From an uncultured Prevotellaceae bacterium (GTDB lineage Bacteria > Bacteroidota > Bacteroidia > Bacteroidales > Bacteroidaceae): DNA of 6,585 bases. The stretch's first letter is position 1, and every line of letters begins with the position of its first letter. The position numbers and the translations under genes are program-made. The DNA is taken from NCBI GenBank assembly GCA_946415695.1, contig CAMKTM010000140.1:1-6585 (forward strand), given 5' to 3'. Under the pieces are notes generated by a model, which did no database searches, was not told the DNA's origin, and was given only the letters and a program-made list of their open reading frames with translations. Below, piece after piece: positions 5,715-6,585 of this stretch.

Positions 5715-6585
5715 ATGATAAACCGTGAATTGATTCGCATTAAGCTTGTGCAGATACTTTATTCTTATCTGCAAAAGGGTAGCCATAATCCCGATGCTTG
5801 CGAAAAGGAACTCCTTCTAAGTCTGGACAAAGCATACGACCTCTATAACTATATGCTGCTTTTGATGGTTGAGGTAAGCCGCATGTCGGTTCGTGTGTTG
5901 GAAATGCGTCAAGCCCGCAGCAAGAAACTTAAAGACGGCGTATGTTGGAGTCGGAAGTTTGTAGATAACCGGTTTATCATCCAACTTGAATCGAACAGAC
6001 AGCTTCGGGACTATTGTACCGAGCAAGACCTCAGCTGGGCAGACTATGAGGACTTCGTGCGCTCCTTAAACAACAAGATAGAAGAGAGCGAGTACTACAA
6101 ACGGTATATGGCGTCTGAAAACTCGAGCTACGAAGAGGACCGTGAAATCTGGCGGCTCATCTATCGTCATCTCTTTTGCAACAACGATGAGCTTTCCGAC
6201 CTTCTCGAGGACATCAATGTCTATTGGAACGATGACAAGGCCATTATCGACACCTTCGTGCTCAAGACCATCAACCGTTTTAGTGAGAACAGTACGGCTT
6301 CGCAGCCTCTCATGCCAGAGTATAAGACGGATTCAGACCTCGACTTTGCCAAAAAGCTCTTGCATCGTGCTTTGGTAGGGCAGGACTACTTCTACAATCT
6401 CATTGGTGAAACCACTCGCAAATGGGACTTCAACCGCCTTGCCCTGATGGACAGGATTATCCTTCAGCTCGGGCTTGCCGAGATAACATCTTTCCCGAAC
6501 ATTCCCCTTAGTGTCAGCATCAACGAATATGTTGATATTGCCAAAATGTACAGCACGCCGAAAAGCGACAAATACATCAATGCAA
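5715..6585 (+). CDS. nusB: Transcription antitermination factor NusB, long Bacteroidetes form, 3'-truncated by window edge
   Basis: The frame from ATG 5715 is open for 290 codons to the right edge with no stop. The start MINRELIRIKLVQILYSY is the NusB N-terminal helix pattern (R..A/K..Q.LY). The visible C-terminal part RLALMDRIILQLGLAEI (241-257), then FPNIPLSVSINEYVDIAKMYSTPKSDKYIN (260-289), matches the core NusB region (D..LL..A..E......P..V.INE.V..AK.....S..F.N). NusB binds boxA RNA with S10 (NusE) to promote antitermination on rRNA operons. E. coli NusB is about 140 residues; Bacteroidetes forms are about 300, with a large extra middle region, here about residues 20-215. Perhaps 15-30 residues are missing off-window. 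An in-frame ATG at 5676 is rejected because it precedes the predicted promoter -7 element and adds a non-family leader. It is divergent from the DUF3276 gene. Confidence 0.88.
   Translation, partial: MINRELIRIKLVQILYSYLQKGSHNPDACEKELLLSLDKAYDLYNYMLLLMVEVSRMSVRVLEMRQARSKKLKDGVCWSRKFVDNRFIIQLESNRQLRDYCTEQDLSWADYEDFVRSLNNKIEESEYYKRYMASENSSYEEDREIWRLIYRHLFCNNDELSDLLEDINVYWNDDKAIIDTFVLKTINRFSENSTASQPLMPEYKTDSDLDFAKKLLHRALVGQDYFYNLIGETTRKWDFNRLALMDRIILQLGLAEITSFPNIPLSVSINEYVDIAKMYSTPKSDKYINA

Noticed and set aside
6142..6378. 78-codon + strand frame inside nusB
   Set aside because: It is a shifted-frame shadow of the continuous NusB reading frame, with a Ser/Thr/Arg-rich composition and no motif.

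Overview
The window looks like ordinary chromosomal DNA from a member of the Bacteroidales, most likely a Prevotella-like organism. This rests on gene content: the long Bacteroidetes form of NusB, a DUF3276 PUR-family protein, a DUF3784 membrane protein and a secreted PD40-type protein. It also rests on near-consensus Bacteroidetes promoter elements (TTTG / TAnnTTTG), AT-rich leaders without Shine-Dalgarno sites, and moderate GC. The genus is inferred, not proven.

Layout. (1) Bases 1-1118 hold the 3' part of an NADPH-dependent glutamate synthase / NfnB-type flavoprotein whose beginning lies off the left edge. (2) Bases 1119-1271 are a 153-base gap dominated by a 74-bp element of 22-bp tandem repeats closed by a perfect 14-bp inverted repeat. 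(3) Bases 1272-4094 are four tightly packed + strand genes with gaps of 11, 4 and 6 bases: a four-helix DUF486 membrane protein, a secreted PD40/coiled-coil protein of unknown function, a uridine phosphorylase-like nucleoside phosphorylase and a small DUF3784 membrane protein. The spacing suggests one transcript, although the genes have no obvious shared pathway. (4) Bases 4095-4187 are a 93-base gap built almost entirely of short tandem repeats. (5) Bases 4188-5219 encode a low-specificity threonine aldolase-type PLP enzyme. (6) Bases 5233-5574 encode a DUF3276 PUR-family nucleic-acid-binding protein on the - strand, convergent with the aldolase across a 13-base gap. (7) Bases 5575-5714 form a divergent promoter region. 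(8) From 5715 to the right edge runs the 5' part of nusB, open to the end of the window.

The recognisable metabolism is amino-acid/redox (glutamate synthase-like flavoprotein, threonine aldolase) and pyrimidine salvage (uridine phosphorylase). The right end is information processing, with a PUR-type DNA/RNA-binding protein and the antitermination factor NusB transcribed divergently from the same 140-base region. I see no RNA gene, insertion sequence, prophage, CRISPR array or defence system. The least explained items are the 74-bp repeat element, the repeat-built leader of the aldolase gene and the secreted PD40/coiled-coil protein. I did not find a convincing new multi-gene system.
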